DNA of 64,000 bases from Brasenia schreberi. Taxonomy: Eukaryota > Streptophyta > Magnoliopsida > Nymphaeales > Cabombaceae. Shown in pieces: positions 1 to 19,718 of the stretch. Under the pieces are notes generated by a model. That model was not told the origin of the DNA and made no database searches. It worked only from the letters and a program-made list of their open reading frames with translations. The stretch's first letter is position 1. Every line of letters starts with the position of its first letter. Where the stretch lies: contig JAYKKT010000037.1 of assembly GCA_036023115.1 (NCBI GenBank), positions 4,974,501 to 5,038,500 of the forward strand, in the 5' to 3' direction. The position numbers and the translations under genes are program-made.

Positions 1-2164
1 GGCTCGTTGGAAAGCTGATATCCATAGATTTTTAATAGTATACTAAAAATGAATCCCTTAGCACTGAGATACAGACCTATCTTTAGGTCTATGTATTTTT
101 ATGACAGAACAGTTTTGAGTGTCTCAACAGAAACACTTTTCCAATTTAATTTTGTATCACCACAGTCCCAAAATTCAAAATAAAAAGTGTTTTAGAATCT
201 CCACATTCCAGGCTATGTCCTATAAAACTTTCATGAATTTTGGAGATCCCTAGGTCACCAAAAAAAAATTGGGAAATAAGTTATGAAAATAGAACTAGTT
301 TTTGTTTTTCAAAACTTGTTGATTTTTAAACTTAAAACGAAAGTGCACGAGTTTGTTCTTGACAACACCTCATTTTCTACATGGATTTGAAACTTCACTT
401 GTGCATTTGAAATGCTCAAAGTGCTTAGGTTGACCCTTGAGCATCGGTTCAAGAAGGTCTAAAGTGAAAAGATCTCGCTTATCCACGATCACTAAGTAAG
501 TTAGATTTATACACTTTGCTAGTTTTTGGAAACTAGTTGGCACGCTTGCTCACGAAGTAGCATTGAAAAGATTACTTTAATTCTCTACATAGGCTTAGAG
601 TAAAATTTTCACGTCTACAATATGTTCTGGAATTAATTTTAATTGTTTGGCAAAATTAACAATAAAACAATATGTTTTGCAGATTTCGATCAACCTCACC
701 CTGATACCACTGATGGGTTTTTTAACCTCGTGTATGATCCTTGTCAGAATCTTTAGTAGTGTAGCGGATAGTGGAAGGGTCGAAGGAAGATCTTTGTATT
801 TTATTTTTCTATCTTTTTTTACTATATTCGCTAGAGTATTTATAGTGAACAACTTTCACTAAAGACTAGCTTTATCTTCCCCGTCTTTCATATTCTAGGC
901 TTTCCATTGCATGCCTTTGTTCTTATCTTTTAATGTATACATTTTTATCTTTTACGTAACGTATCCATGTAATCCGAAAAGATGGTCTTCCCATTTTACG
1001 TGAATTTAGTGACGACAATGACAAAAATACGGCTTTACAAGGAGAAGGCCTCTCTTCTTGTCGGTGTCAAAACTAAAAAAAGTAACCTTTCTATCAAACA
1101 CGCTCCTGAAGGCCATTGGATGGCGTCCGGAGGCCATTTTATAGTTACCGTACCGAGCTTTAAGGCCGCTCAACTGCTGACACGTGTTAATCAAAACATA
1201 CCACATTAGGGTTTAATGCCGTGCCCTTTTCTATGTGAATTTACTAATAGAGCCTCTACTTCGATTTTTTTTATTAAGCCACGTAGAAACGACCAATTTC
1301 AAACCTACTCCACGGTTTCCATTAAAACCTAACTAGACTAAGAACTAGCTTGAACAAGAAGCAAAAGATACCAAGACTGGAGATCATCATGCCCAATTTT
1401 GATTTCACCAGATTAAACGTATGATCTCAAATGGTCGGTTTCATATTTTTTTACTTTTCAATTTTAAAAATTTTGCTGATTTTTTGAGTTTTAGGACTCA
1501 AACTAGAACCAGTCCAATCTTGATTCAATTCTTGTACATAGTTTCAAGAATTAAAACCATCAGTTCCAGTTTACCTAGAAGTGAGATTATGTCTAGGATA
1601 AGACCGACTCATCACCTATATTCATTAAGAAAGTATATCATAGTTACTAAATACACAAACAAATCCTTTTTTCTATAATGCTCTGTTTACCTGATCGAAG
1701 CATGCTTACTTCCGCCCCTCTCTCTTCCTCTTGCTTCTCTTTTTCATGTAGCACAAATTGGTTGGTCACTAATGCCTCCTACCTCTTTCTTTCTCTCTTC
1801 TTGTTATCAGCATCCGTTGGTTCTTGTCCCTCTCTATCCTCTCCTCTCTCTATGCTCTCTCGTATCTCGGAGTTCGTCATTGTCTCACTCGCCTCTCCTT
1901 TTCTCAATCACTTTCTTTCTTCGCTATAAAAAAGAAAGAAAAAATAAAAAGAGACAAAGTGCCTTTGGTGCATCTCTTTTTCAAAAGATGAAAGAAAGAC
2001 GCATGCCTCGTCATCTAATTTATATGGGAGACACATCTCACACATCTCTTATTAATGATGGAGACCGAAAAAATGTAGTTTGTGTAGAAAGAGTAATACA
2101 AAGATTTTTAACCAAAAAAAAGTATGGCCTAAGTAAAGAAGGGTGTGGCTTTAGTGGACCTACA
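1..2164. other. Intergenic, nothing recognised
   Basis: AT-rich sequence with only short incidental reading frames. A CT-rich pyrimidine stretch lies at about 1715-1925. I see no domain, splice-linked exon pair or repeat terminus. Confidence 0.6.
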
Positions 2165-2328
2165 AGTTATCTTTAGGACATGATATACATGTGTTGGAAA
2201 CTACAACTACGATTTGATGCTTATTGAATTCGAAAAAAGGGTATGCCTTTACTACCAGTTATCTTTAGGAAATGATATACATGTATTGAAAACTACAACT
2301 ACAATTTGATGCTTATTGAATTCGAAAA
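2165..2328. repeat. 92-bp tandem duplication
   Basis: Two copies begin AGTTATCTTTAGGACATGAT (2165) and AGTTATCTTTAGGAAATGAT (2257) with the same following sequence to TTGAATTCGAAAA. Confidence 0.9.
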
Positions 2329-5194
2329 GACCCTTGTTCTTTGGAAGATCTATCTCGTGTCTAGTATTGCTCGGTTCAATTATGCAAGAACTATGAATCA
2401 TTCTCTTGAAGCTCATTATGATAAATGATCGGCTTGCCTGAAATGACCTGAACCAATAGAAAAATCTCAATTTTGTCAGCCTTTGAATACAATCAAATAG
2501 ATTGTGATAAGGGCATCATAGTCTAGGAGCCCAAACTATGTGATTGAATATCCTCATCCTTCTTTGTCTGTTGTTGCAGGTCGTCGGTTCCTTCTCCTTC
2601 AAAGCCCCATTTAAATTTTTCATATAGAAATCTCTGATCAATGACATAATCTCAACTTACCTAATTTTATCAGGTGTTGCTGTAAAATTAGATTTATATT
2701 GAGCTTTTTCAATTTCGAATTTGCAAGAGGACATCATCACATACTGAAAGCATATGGACGGAATTCTTTCTGATTAAAGAATCTTTTTCTAGTTCTAGAT
2801 TTAGATTTGGATCCCATGGGATCCGAAATAATACGGATAGTGGGATCCCCAATTTGTAAATTTGATGATTAACGGCAAGGATTCCCTAGATGTGGCACAA
2901 TGAAATCAAAAGCTTTGCATCACGGGAAGGCTCATATCCACCTGATCGAGGAGGACAGGCAATGGGTAGTTGATTAATTTCTCTAACCACGTCTAAGTCC
3001 AACAATTAAATACTTAATTTCGAAGCATTTGACGTAAATTTTCTCTTTGTCATCTGCAAATCTTGTTCGGTATCGTGGCCGATCTTGCTCGGTTTTACGC
3101 ATGGAGATGGCCGAAAACAACTCAAAAAGTGTGTTCCTGTCCACCCAAAAGTAACAAGGAAGAAGAATGTTGTTGAGCTTGATTTTGAGCTGTTATAGAA
3201 CAAGCAAAGCACAAAGACTATTTAAGAAGAAATTACACACAATATAACGTAGATATGTACGTTGATAAAAAAAAAAGTATGCTGGTTTTCGGAAACCAAA
3301 TCGTGTCTTCTTCGGATCGACATATTTCTCATACAAACACCAAATGACATACATGAACATGACTGGACACAACGATAGTCACCCCCAAAAAATTCGGTTT
3401 CTCTTTCTCCCGTTCATAGTACCGTTGGATATTTTATCAGAACACAGGTTTCAGGTTTCAGCATCGGCCGGTGCCGGATTTCACATATTTTTGTACAATG
3501 GAGAGGTCGAAGCCGCATACCAAACTCGTGACCTTCAACCTCCGAATCCAACCCATAGCCAGATGCTCTTTGTGCTCACAATATCTGCATTTTACTAAAA
3601 TAATTTGCCAATAAATTATTAAAGTGTATCATAAAATGCAACCATGCGGAAGTGAGGCCAAAAGATTATGATCAAAGAAATCCGGACCTAATGATCCAAA
3701 ACTCTGCTTATGTGCCCATCAATTGTTTATTGGTTCCGTTACAAATAGTGACAAGCATGTACCACGATTTTGTTCACAAAGATCGAGGAACTGGGAACAA
3801 ATGACAACCCAATGTTTCGAGGCTGAAATTGCCTAATTATAATTCTTCTCCTTAGTAACTTCTTTATTAAAGTTAATCGGCAAAATTTACAAAAGTTAAT
3901 CCCAATTGCTTTCTTCTCCTTTCTTTTTATCATTTTCTACTTCCTTTCTTTCCCCACTTTTCCCATGCCCCATAAAAAGGAACATGCATGTGCACACATA
4001 CACAAACAAAAACACACATATATATTTACATGTATGTATTGTCCATCTTTGTCAATGCATATTTATGCTCACTCTAAATTTCGACAACATAAGTTCCATT
4101 TACAAAGTTATATATATTACACAATATTTTCATGTCTACCTTTGCTTTTGAGAGTATGAGCATGATAAGATCATGCTTCATATATTCTCAAACACTCTTA
4201 TAACTATGTTAGTAGAACTCATGTTTTCAAAATTTAAACTTATGCACGGAGGAAGATGGACAGTACACACAACACACGTGTATATGTGTGTGTTCGAGAG
4301 TCTTTTTTGTAGTCATGAGTATAATCACATTATTCTTCATTCTTTTTCGAGAATCCTTTAAAAAATTTAAATTACACTTATGCCATTAAATAAAGCAGAT
4401 TTAAGTGAGAATCTAAGAGGTGGGCAGGATCCAGTTTTTATATATCCTGTTTTGCTTTGTGAGCGTTTGGAGGCAAACCCTCATCAACTAGATACCCAAA
4501 GTGTATATGCTTAGCTAATGGTGCAAACCTTCTCCCTTGGCAAATTTCCCTTTCTTTTTTCCTTTTGTGTTTGTAAGACTCATTCATTCATGGATATTCA
4601 GCTCACATACAAGAAAAGTTATATTGTGTTGATTCTGTAAAAAAACGTGGTTTTAATAGCAGTCAGGCCATAGACCAGGGCTGGAGATGGGGAGGGTTTT
4701 GACCCTACTAGTGCCCAACCCTTACTTGAGAAACCCAACTCAACTACATTCCGCCCTACATTGCCCGTGGGTTTCAAAGAGTTCGGCCTGCACCCAACCC
4801 GCAGAACCTACCCCAATATTTCGCCAACAAAGTTCAATTTAATATTAATATTCACATCAAATTACTGAAACAAATATTAAGACATTAATGAAAAGAAGAA
4901 AATACTTTAGTTCTCATTCGGGTTTCTCTTGAAAAATCACTTTTGCTTTGATCTTGCTAGTGTCGTCCAGCTAGTCGTAGCATGCCACAAAAACCGTCAT
5001 TCCCAAGAACAAATTCTATATATTATGGGTTCGTTGGAGTTAGCGTATGTGCTGTTTCATCAAACAATATTTAAAGCTTCTTAATGTCACATAAATTAAT
5101 ATATTGGGTTCATAAGGTTCTGGTTACCACCCCTCTACCCCAAGGTGGAGTGGGTTTACCCTAAACCCGACCCCACTCTGTCCATATGATTAGA
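2329..5194. other. Intergenic, nothing recognised
   Basis: AT-rich. A CCCAACCC/ACCCGCAG-rich stretch at about 4680-5180 looks like a decayed GGGTGGCAA-type repeat related in composition to 59685-60230, without clear ends. Confidence 0.5.
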
Positions 5195-5420
5195 CATGGT
5201 CGGAAACCATCGGTTCCAGTTACTCAAAACCAAAAATCAGAGCTGAACTGGAAGAGACTTGGTTTCCAGTTTGTTCTCATGTTAGTTCCATGAAAGGTGG
5301 GACCAGAACCGAACCAAATGATCCCCGATTTCAGACCTGATTTCAGTTCTAGTCAGTTCACGACTTGGTTTGGTTTCGGTTGGAACTATCGGCCTGATTT
5401 GAAACAGGCCATAGACATGT
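5195..5420. repeat. GAACCGGTT-rich dispersed repeat with TAGACATG ends
   Basis: It starts TAGACATGGTCGGAAACC and ends with CAGGCCATAGACATGTCTA. The interior is rich in CGGTTCCAGTT and CCAGAACCGAACC. Similar sequence occurs at 16968-17222, 22487-22815 and about 19245-19300, so it is a local MITE-like family. Confidence 0.5.
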
Positions 5421-5421
5421 C

Positions 5422-5720
5422 TATGCATGATAGTCCCATCCCCACCTCACCTTGCCTCGCCATGTGTGTAGTTCTCAGCTTCCAAAACCAGCCCATGCAG
5501 GAGCTGGGCAGGTCGGGTTCCCACAGTGGGCAAGATTGTCATCCCCACTATAGACACCCAGCTCACCTTGCCTATGCATGATAGTCCCATCCCCACCTCA
5601 CCTTGCCTCGCCATGGGCGTAGTTCTCAGCTCCCAAAACCAGCCCATGCAGGGGCTGGGCAGGTCGGGTTCCCACAATGGGCAAGATTGCCAACTCCACT
5701 ATAGACACTTAGCTCTCTCA
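5422..5720. repeat. 151-bp tandem duplication, GC-richer than flanks
   Basis: Two units start TATGCATGATAGTCCCATCC at 5422 and 5573 with few differences. Unit period 151 bp is not a multiple of 3 and no gene is evident; the ORFs that cross it look incidental. Confidence 0.9.
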
Positions 5721-7040
5721 TGTTCATGTCGAATTGGTTTTCTCTAAAAATAGCACTAGATATTTTTTAGAAAGGCACATTTTATTAACAATTATATTTT
5801 CTTCATACATTTCAAGTCCCAAAATTTCCCCCCTTCGTTTCACAGAAAAAAAACGTAATTTTTTAGACTATTTTTCTAGATTTAGGGAGCCCGAGTTCTT
5901 AAATTTTCAAACATTTTCTCAAAAACTTGCAGGATCCAAATCAAGAACTCAACAGGCTCATACAATAGCAAACAACGTCGGCCAGAAGGCTCCCTTACAT
6001 GCTAAGCCGACACCACCCCATGGAAAACTGAAAGAGCACTCTCGCCCACATAGAGTGCCTTTCGCAGTTTGGTATGACAAATAGCCATGGCATCTCGCCA
6101 ATTAAAGCTGTTGCTTTAGATTTTTGGACAATATATTGAATTCAATCATACATTAGAAACAAATTATGTTTCTAAGATGGTTTCAATTCAATCTACATTA
6201 GAAATTAGATTGTGAAATATTAAAAAAAACTACAAAAGTGTAGAAAAGAAAGAATAAAGAATGATCTACTTATGTTGATTTAACTGCTAGCATGGCACAT
6301 GATCGGGATCTAAGGAAATAAGAAAAGAGCTTGTTGTAGTAGTTGTAGTTTCAATTCAATTCGATAATACAAACTTATCACCTGCTTTCTATTTTAAAAG
6401 TACCACCACACACATGCATTTAATTTTTTATGACAATATATTCATAAAAGTTTAAGATTTAACTTTCTTGATCAATGAAATTGGTCCCACACAAATATTA
6501 TGATAATAATTTTTTCATCCTTAAAAATTAATTATTCTATTCAAAGATTGTTTCTTCACGATAAAATCTTCTTTGGTGATGAACATAAAGAGAAAATGGC
6601 CGAAAAAGATCTGAAAGCCCGGTGTGCATCTGGTAGGGGTTGCATAACACAAACTTCAATATAAAAAGAGGGAGGGAGGCTGATAAAGTGTTGGAAAGAG
6701 ACCATAGTCTTGCTTTTTCGGAATTAGATACTAATACAACTCAAGATAAAACTCAGTTGTGATTTAGAATCCATGTAGCAACACTACTTAATGTGGGGTA
6801 AGGCCTGGATTTGCTAGGTGATAACTATTTTAATTTTTTTTCCTTCAATCTAAATAGAAATACGTTGCATTTCTCTGCAGAACTTAGCTTCCCTGCTACT
6901 GCTGGTAAATGAACCAAACTGAGGTTGTGCCTGTTTTACTTATGAATGTTACTGTTTTAAATGTGTTAATATTAATGTTTGAATGTGTTAACTGTGTTAT
7001 TTCATAACGAGTCTGAACAATGAGATTTAATTCAAACTCA
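5721..7040. other. Intergenic, nothing recognised
   Basis: AT-rich sequence. A short stretch at 6230-6310 (GTGTAGAAAAGAAAGAATAA, GCTAGCATGGCACATGAT) resembles the 3' end of the local RTE LINE family and may be a small fragment; another such trace lies near 6735-6810. Confidence 0.45.
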
Positions 7041-7170
7041 TTTGGGATAGTTTCACCTCCTGATTTTGTTTATTTTAGCGTATGCACAAAACAATATCAT
7101 GGTAATTTGGGATAGTTTCACCTCCTGTTTTTGTTCATTTAAGCGTATGCACAAAACAATATCATGGTAT
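7041..7170. repeat. 65-bp tandem duplication
   Basis: TTTGGGATAGTTTCACCTCC starts at 7041 and again at 7106; both units end with CACAAAACAATATCATGGTA. Confidence 0.9.
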
Positions 7171-8086
7171 TGAATACAGAAGCATGTATTTTACCTTCAA
7201 CTCATATTGAAGAACTAAGCATGACAAGAAGGTTTCCTCCAGCTGGCGAGTTTAGGATGAGATGAGAAATCAGATGACAATCTTTAAAATAGACAACCAA
7301 AAGCTTCAAACGTAATAGAAAAAACAAAACAACATTGTTTTCCATTTTGAAATTAAATGCTATTATGACATAAGGTAGAACAGAAGTGATTGAAGGAAAC
7401 AATAAAAAATGATTTTGCTTTTTGCAATTAAACATTTCATGAGATAGAGCACAATGAGTCTTAAAAGAATAAAAGGAAAAACGGAAAGATCAAAAGCAGA
7501 GACGACCACACAAACCACAAGAGACGAGATTTACATGACTTGGAGATCTATTTCTTACTTCTTACTCCATGGCTGCCACTGAGAAAATTCCACTTGAGCC
7601 CATGTGCCGATCTAGTGCGGGATAAAGCTTGGTTTCGGTTTCGCCTTTGCCGGTTTTCTATTTAGCTAGGCACTTGCTTTAGGCAAACCCCAGGGTAAGG
7701 GACATGACTTCCTCGAATGACCCACGAAAGAAAGCAACACAGATACACCAGCAGGAATACACTAAACAATTTGTTAGGATTTGGTGATTGTGAGGACATC
7801 CAAAATGGGCTTGACAAACAAGGGTATGCCGAATAACGTAAAATCTATTCATATACAGCTGAGACTCATGGTAATTTTGCATCATTTCGAAGTAATATAC
7901 AAACACAGTTGATCACATAGAAATATACACAAACATATCTGGTATGACCATTGAGGGACTTTCACTATGCATGAATTCGCAACCCTCCCTTTCCCTTTTA
8001 TCCACCCAGGGTCCACAAGAACAAAATGAAGGAAAGAATTAGTGGGGCCTTGAACAAAAATGAAATACAGCATCTGAGCAAAGTGA
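7171..8086. other. 3' flank of the CDPK gene
   Basis: Downstream of the kinase stop codon (minus strand). It should contain the 3' UTR; I could not fix the polyadenylation site. The remaining sequence shows no gene. Confidence 0.5.
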
Positions 8087-14864
<6,778 letters not shown>

Positions 14865-15295
14865 TATTAGTTTCAACGGAAAGAAACCAGCAATTGGGAT
14901 TCAGATGACCACAACCGTCTGGTTTTTCTTCTCCTTTCCGGCGAACAAACGGACACCTTTCCAAGACCGAGAAGAACGAAACTCGGGCTTTTCTGTCTTG
15001 TGCCAATCTAGAAACTGGTAGAGAGAGAGAGAGAGAAAGATAAGGAAGGAAAATGGGTGAGCCAAAATAGGATGTTAAGGGAGAAGAGAGCTGGAATTGG
15101 AATTGAGCAAGCGAGAGAGAGAGAGAGACAGAGAGAGATGGTTTGCCTTTTCCGTTGCTGGAAATTGGGAATGGAGAGGAGGGTTTAAAAGGGAAGAAGA
15201 AGAAGAATGGGTTTTTCGTGTGAAAACAAGAAGAAGATGAAGCGTCAATTCATGGAGGAGGGAAGAGGGTCAAAACGCTCTCTCTCTCTCTCTCC

Positions 15296-15326
<31 letters not shown>

Positions 15327-16128
15327 ATACTTAAAAAAATAAAAGAAAAAAAATGAACCAGCGGACAAGATGTTCGAGAGATCCACATAACAGATTTCCA
15401 CATATGCAATTCCATCCTTTGTGTAAATTGCTAAAAAAGCAGAAGCACCATTTTCTTGAGCCAAACCACTACCCAGATTACTTCTTGTTACGATGGAAAG
15501 CCAAGTTTGTTCATTCTTGGAGTATTGACCGCATGACCACCAACTTGTGAGCCAAGGCCCCTACCTAAGTGAATATCGCTCTCAGTGCAATGAATCAAGC
15601 TTTTTCCACTACAACTTTGCTTTAGACCTTGATTGCTCAGACATTAGAATCCAACTATATTCATCCTCCTTACTTTATTAAGGATAAGACAATAGATAAG
15701 ACGAAAAATACAACGATAGTGATGATCAATGTGTGATATACCAACCAAAACCAAGCCTTCTCCCATGATAAGGCAATCTTAAAATACAAAATTAAATTGT
15801 TTAAGCCATAAACTAGGCATAAATTTTTATTAATCATCTTAATGTTCTCTCTAATTTTTGACGAGAAATTTTTGTTTTGACAATGTGGCCACTGATTCTG
15901 TGGCAAACTCGTAAATCTTAATTCGAGTGGGTTCATTTGTGTGATATGTGTTAGTTTACCTAAATATCCTTTAACGCGTAGTCCACTCTTCGGCCGTTGG
16001 TTTCCGAGATCGTATTCACATCCTTTTTTTGCCTTACAAAGTTAAACCCACAAAGACGTTGGAACTCATAAACGACTCATGCATACGAAAACTTCCACGT
16101 AATTGCAAGTCAAGATGGTAAACATCGG
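14865..16128. other. 5' leader and promoter region of the CDPK, then intergenic
   Basis: Contains GA tracts at 15020-15036 and 15113-15138 and a CT/AT microsatellite at 15278. A long purine-rich stretch on the plus strand (about 15020-15270) means a CT-rich leader on the transcribed strand, common in plant genes. No gene is seen from 15350 to 16128. Confidence 0.5.
15278..15326. repeat. (CT)n(AT)n microsatellite upstream of the CDPK
   Basis: CT-rich run followed by AT run, about 410 bp upstream of the kinase start codon on the opposite strand. Confidence 0.9.
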
Positions 16129-16427
16129 CAGGGGTGGAAGTTTTCTGTTTTGGGTATCGATTGTGTCGTGTTACTCTGTGTTTATGCAGTAACAGGTCAA
16201 CATGAACACAACCTGATCTTTTCTCATGTTACAATGGATGGACATGAATACCTACTTTTCGTGTTGTGTGTATGTTGCCTTTTGTGTTGGGTTAGCTGAT
16301 AATCGTGTTTGTTGAGAATCAGTTTGTGTTCATATCAAAGCACATGTTACTCTGGGTGAACATGAACACAGACTTTTCCAGTCATGTTCCGATCGGTTTC
16401 CGTTGATGTGTTGTATTGCCAGCTCTA
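16129..16427. mobile_element. MITE-like element, CAGGGGTGG / TAGAGCTGG ends
   Basis: The left end CAGGGGTGGAAG and the right end reverse-complemented TAGAGCTGGCAATACAAC resemble hAT-type MITEs with GTGTCGTGTT-rich interiors. Flanking 8-mers AACATCGG and GCCATCGG agree at 6 of 8. Similar GTGTCGTGTT words recur near 17700, 39440 and 43090. Confidence 0.5.
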
Positions 16428-16967
16428 GCCATCGGTACCATTTATTTTCGTGGACTATTTCAAGTATCTTTGCATGGGAAACAGGTCAGTGGCTAATTGG
16501 TTTGGATATTTCAGGTCCAAATTTGGATCCAACAAATAACTGCTTAAGTTGGAAACAGGGCATATTGGTAAGCAACCTCATCAAAGATTGAAATGAATAT
16601 CGATTGGTGAAGGTTCTCAATGGAGGTGTATTTGGATCTTGATCCAATATATGACACGGTATGAGTATCACCTGAAACATGGTGAGTTTTGGCACAACAC
16701 GAAGATCCATACAGACACGCCTTAAAAACTCTGTGCTTGTGCCGAGAAAATAACTTGAAAAAAATCGGGTCACATGTTTCTTACACAAACCCAAACTCGA
16801 AAAACGAAAAAAACCTGATACTCGACCTAAAAGCTCTTAGATCTTGGTGGGGTCAAGTAAAATCCGACCCTTTAACATATTCACAAGGGCCGATGCAGAA
16901 AATTAGATAAAAAAAATTTAGGGTGTTTTTGGCAACACATGACATGGAGAGGGGATTCAGGTAGATG

Positions 16968-17222
16968 TAGAACTGGCCGAATCCAACGCAGAACTGGAAC
17001 TGAACTAGTGACTCCAATTAGGTTTTGATCCACCTTTCTTCATGGAACCAGAACCGAACCAAAACCTGCAGTTCCAGAACTTGGGTTTGGCTATTGTTAT
17101 TTTTTTATGTTTTCAAATATTTTATATTATTTCATGGTTTTTAGTGGTTTGGAGCTCGAACCAGAACCAAAACCCGCCTGGGTTCCAGTTTCCAGGAGAA
17201 CCGGAACCGGACATAACTAGAT
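16968..17222. repeat. GAACCGG-rich repeat, same family as 5195-5420
   Basis: AGAACTGGAACTGAACTAGT and later GAACCGGAACCGGAC words bracket an AT-rich centre. No clear ends. Confidence 0.4.
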
Positions 17223-18375
17223 TCAGGGCACCATGTGAAAAGTAATTTTGTTATTCTGCGCAATTCCTCAGGGCAATTATGTCATACACGAGCAGCAAGA
17301 ACCTCCCCTACTCCCCAGAGTCCCGCCGGGTTTATTGGTGCAAACACTAACGCATGTACACGTGTCGCAATTTTATTGGTGAAATTACTGCCCCAAGGCC
17401 CAAGGTTCTGCATATCTCGACAAGGGCAGCTAACGGCTCCTAACTAGATCCCATCACATGGACACGTTACTCAGTGAATTGTCCACAGAGTACGAAACTT
17501 GGAGCGCCAGTTTGAAGCCCGACCCGGAGAATCTGGGTCAATGTCAGGTTTTAGCTCCCTTGGGTCGAACACGGACTTCTTCGACCCGCTGACCTAATTT
17601 GCCACCTTATCTAACATGACGACACAAAAAAAGATGAACTTGCTGGGATTTAATGACGAAAGCATCCTTAACGTGACTTCCTGGTATACGTGTTCTGTGT
17701 CATATTCATGTCAGTGACACAAAAAGCAATTGGTTCAAACTTGGATTGATTTGTTTATGATATAAAAATGAACACGAAATACGACAAAGCTCGACACTGA
17801 TGTCCCAAAAAGTCAATGTTTCGTAATGTCCTACGTATGTTGTATCTGTCCCCCGCCCAAGGTAACACCAGAAGAATCAACTTGTGTTAGGGTAGACCTG
17901 CTTATACCATGGAAACAAAGTGACACGACACGAATCACCACCTTATATATATAATATATATCAATTTATGCCTCACTCGTGACGTTGTTCAAAGGCATTC
18001 GGATCATAAGCCATCACTTGCGTCGTTAGGACCTTTAGCTCGACCTTCTAGATTTGAGCTTTGTTTGGGAAATGGTATATGGGGCAGTAATGGATGAATT
18101 TATTTATCAACCTACCACCCTTATGCTTGAGTGCAAGAATCTATTTGTGAAGCTAGTTAATTTGCTTTAGAAAGAAAACAGGATCATCATAGAATCATCC
18201 CTTTTTATAAAAAAAAATCACATTTTACGGCCCGTCGATTTGGTAATATAAAAGACCAAGGCCTCCGCATTATGTGCTTGTCTTGATACCTAGGCAAAAA
18301 GTAGGGATAGCAATATTGACTCGATCATTCAACTCCGACTCAAATGGGGCAAGTAATAAACAACCTAATCACGTT

Positions 18376-18377
<2 letters not shown>

Positions 18378-18435
<58 letters not shown>
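18378..18435. repeat. (AT)n microsatellite
   Basis: Uninterrupted AT run of about 58 bp. Confidence 0.95.
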
Positions 18436-18438
<3 letters not shown>

Positions 18439-19491
18439 GTACATTTTTTAGTGATAGGATAATGCCTACCACTTGTGTTGTTCCTTCATGTTTGATCATT
18501 ATTTTTCAAACATATGAGTATAATGATATTGTCTTTGATCATTTTTTAAAACTCTTAATTTCTAATTATATTTATACCATTCAAAAATAAATGGTAGACA
18601 TAATAAGGGTGATCCAATTTTTCTATATATATTTTATACACACATGCCCCATACTCATCCCATTAGGGGAAAAGAGATTCTAGAATACTGTGGGAGTACT
18701 TACTCTCGGACTCCAAATGGTTGAATTGAGCCCCCATCAACCGTTGAAATGCATATAAAAAATCAATATACTTATCTACTTCAACAGTATAAAAGCACTT
18801 TTGCTTTTTCTCTTAAATTTCAACAATACACCGGGATCAAGCCAACCATCGACAATACTTTATATATATATAAGTGTGCCTAAATGGTGGCACAAGCCCC
18901 TCCCACTATGTAGGTTTTCGTGTTAAGAGCCTATTCAAACCCTTTTGAAGTTAAAGGCCATGAGTTTGATACCCGTGAATATTTCTGTAACCTCATCGAT
19001 TGCATCATAAAAACAATAATAAAAAGATCACGTCTCTCATGACCTTGCTTTCTTTCTTTCTCTGTTTAAAGGTGTATGTGGTGTTCAAGCGACACCACCA
19101 AAAACATTGAGTTCCGTCACCACCAATCAGCCAGCAAGTGGCAAGCCTTCATTGAAGAAGTTGATCGCCAAAGTCTTTAATCTTTTTTCAAAAGTCAACT
19201 AATGAATAAGCCAAATGATGCACGAAACCTAATTCATACTAGACATGTTCGGTTCTAGGTAAACTCGGAACCCATGATTTAAAACCATCGGTTTGGGTTT
19301 TCTTGAAACTTTGAATTATAACCTCACTGGTATAGGGATAACTCATTTTACATGCTAAGTAGTCCATACTCAATACTCATTTTACATGTTCTATTATTTC
19401 TATTATTTCAACCACCAATTATCACCTTCCACGATTCTTATGAAAACCACCGTTGTCACCACCAAAACCACGTACGAAACCCAAATAAAAC

Positions 19492-19523
<32 letters not shown>

Positions 19524-19644
19524 AGTTTTTAAGTAGTTTTGGTGATGACAATTACATTTTTAATTGGTGAAGGATGGTTTCAAACAGTGAAGGAGTAGTG
19601 AAATAGTAAAATCATACAAAATGAGCTATTGAGTATGACCTATT

Positions 19645-19668
19645 TTCTCTCTCTTTCTTTCTCTCTCT

Positions 19669-19718
<50 letters not shown>
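19645..19718. repeat. (CT)n(AT)n microsatellite
   Basis: CT-rich run followed by about 47 bp of AT. A (CA)n(TA)n tract also lies at about 19493-19522, and a short AT run at 21190-21213. Confidence 0.9.
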
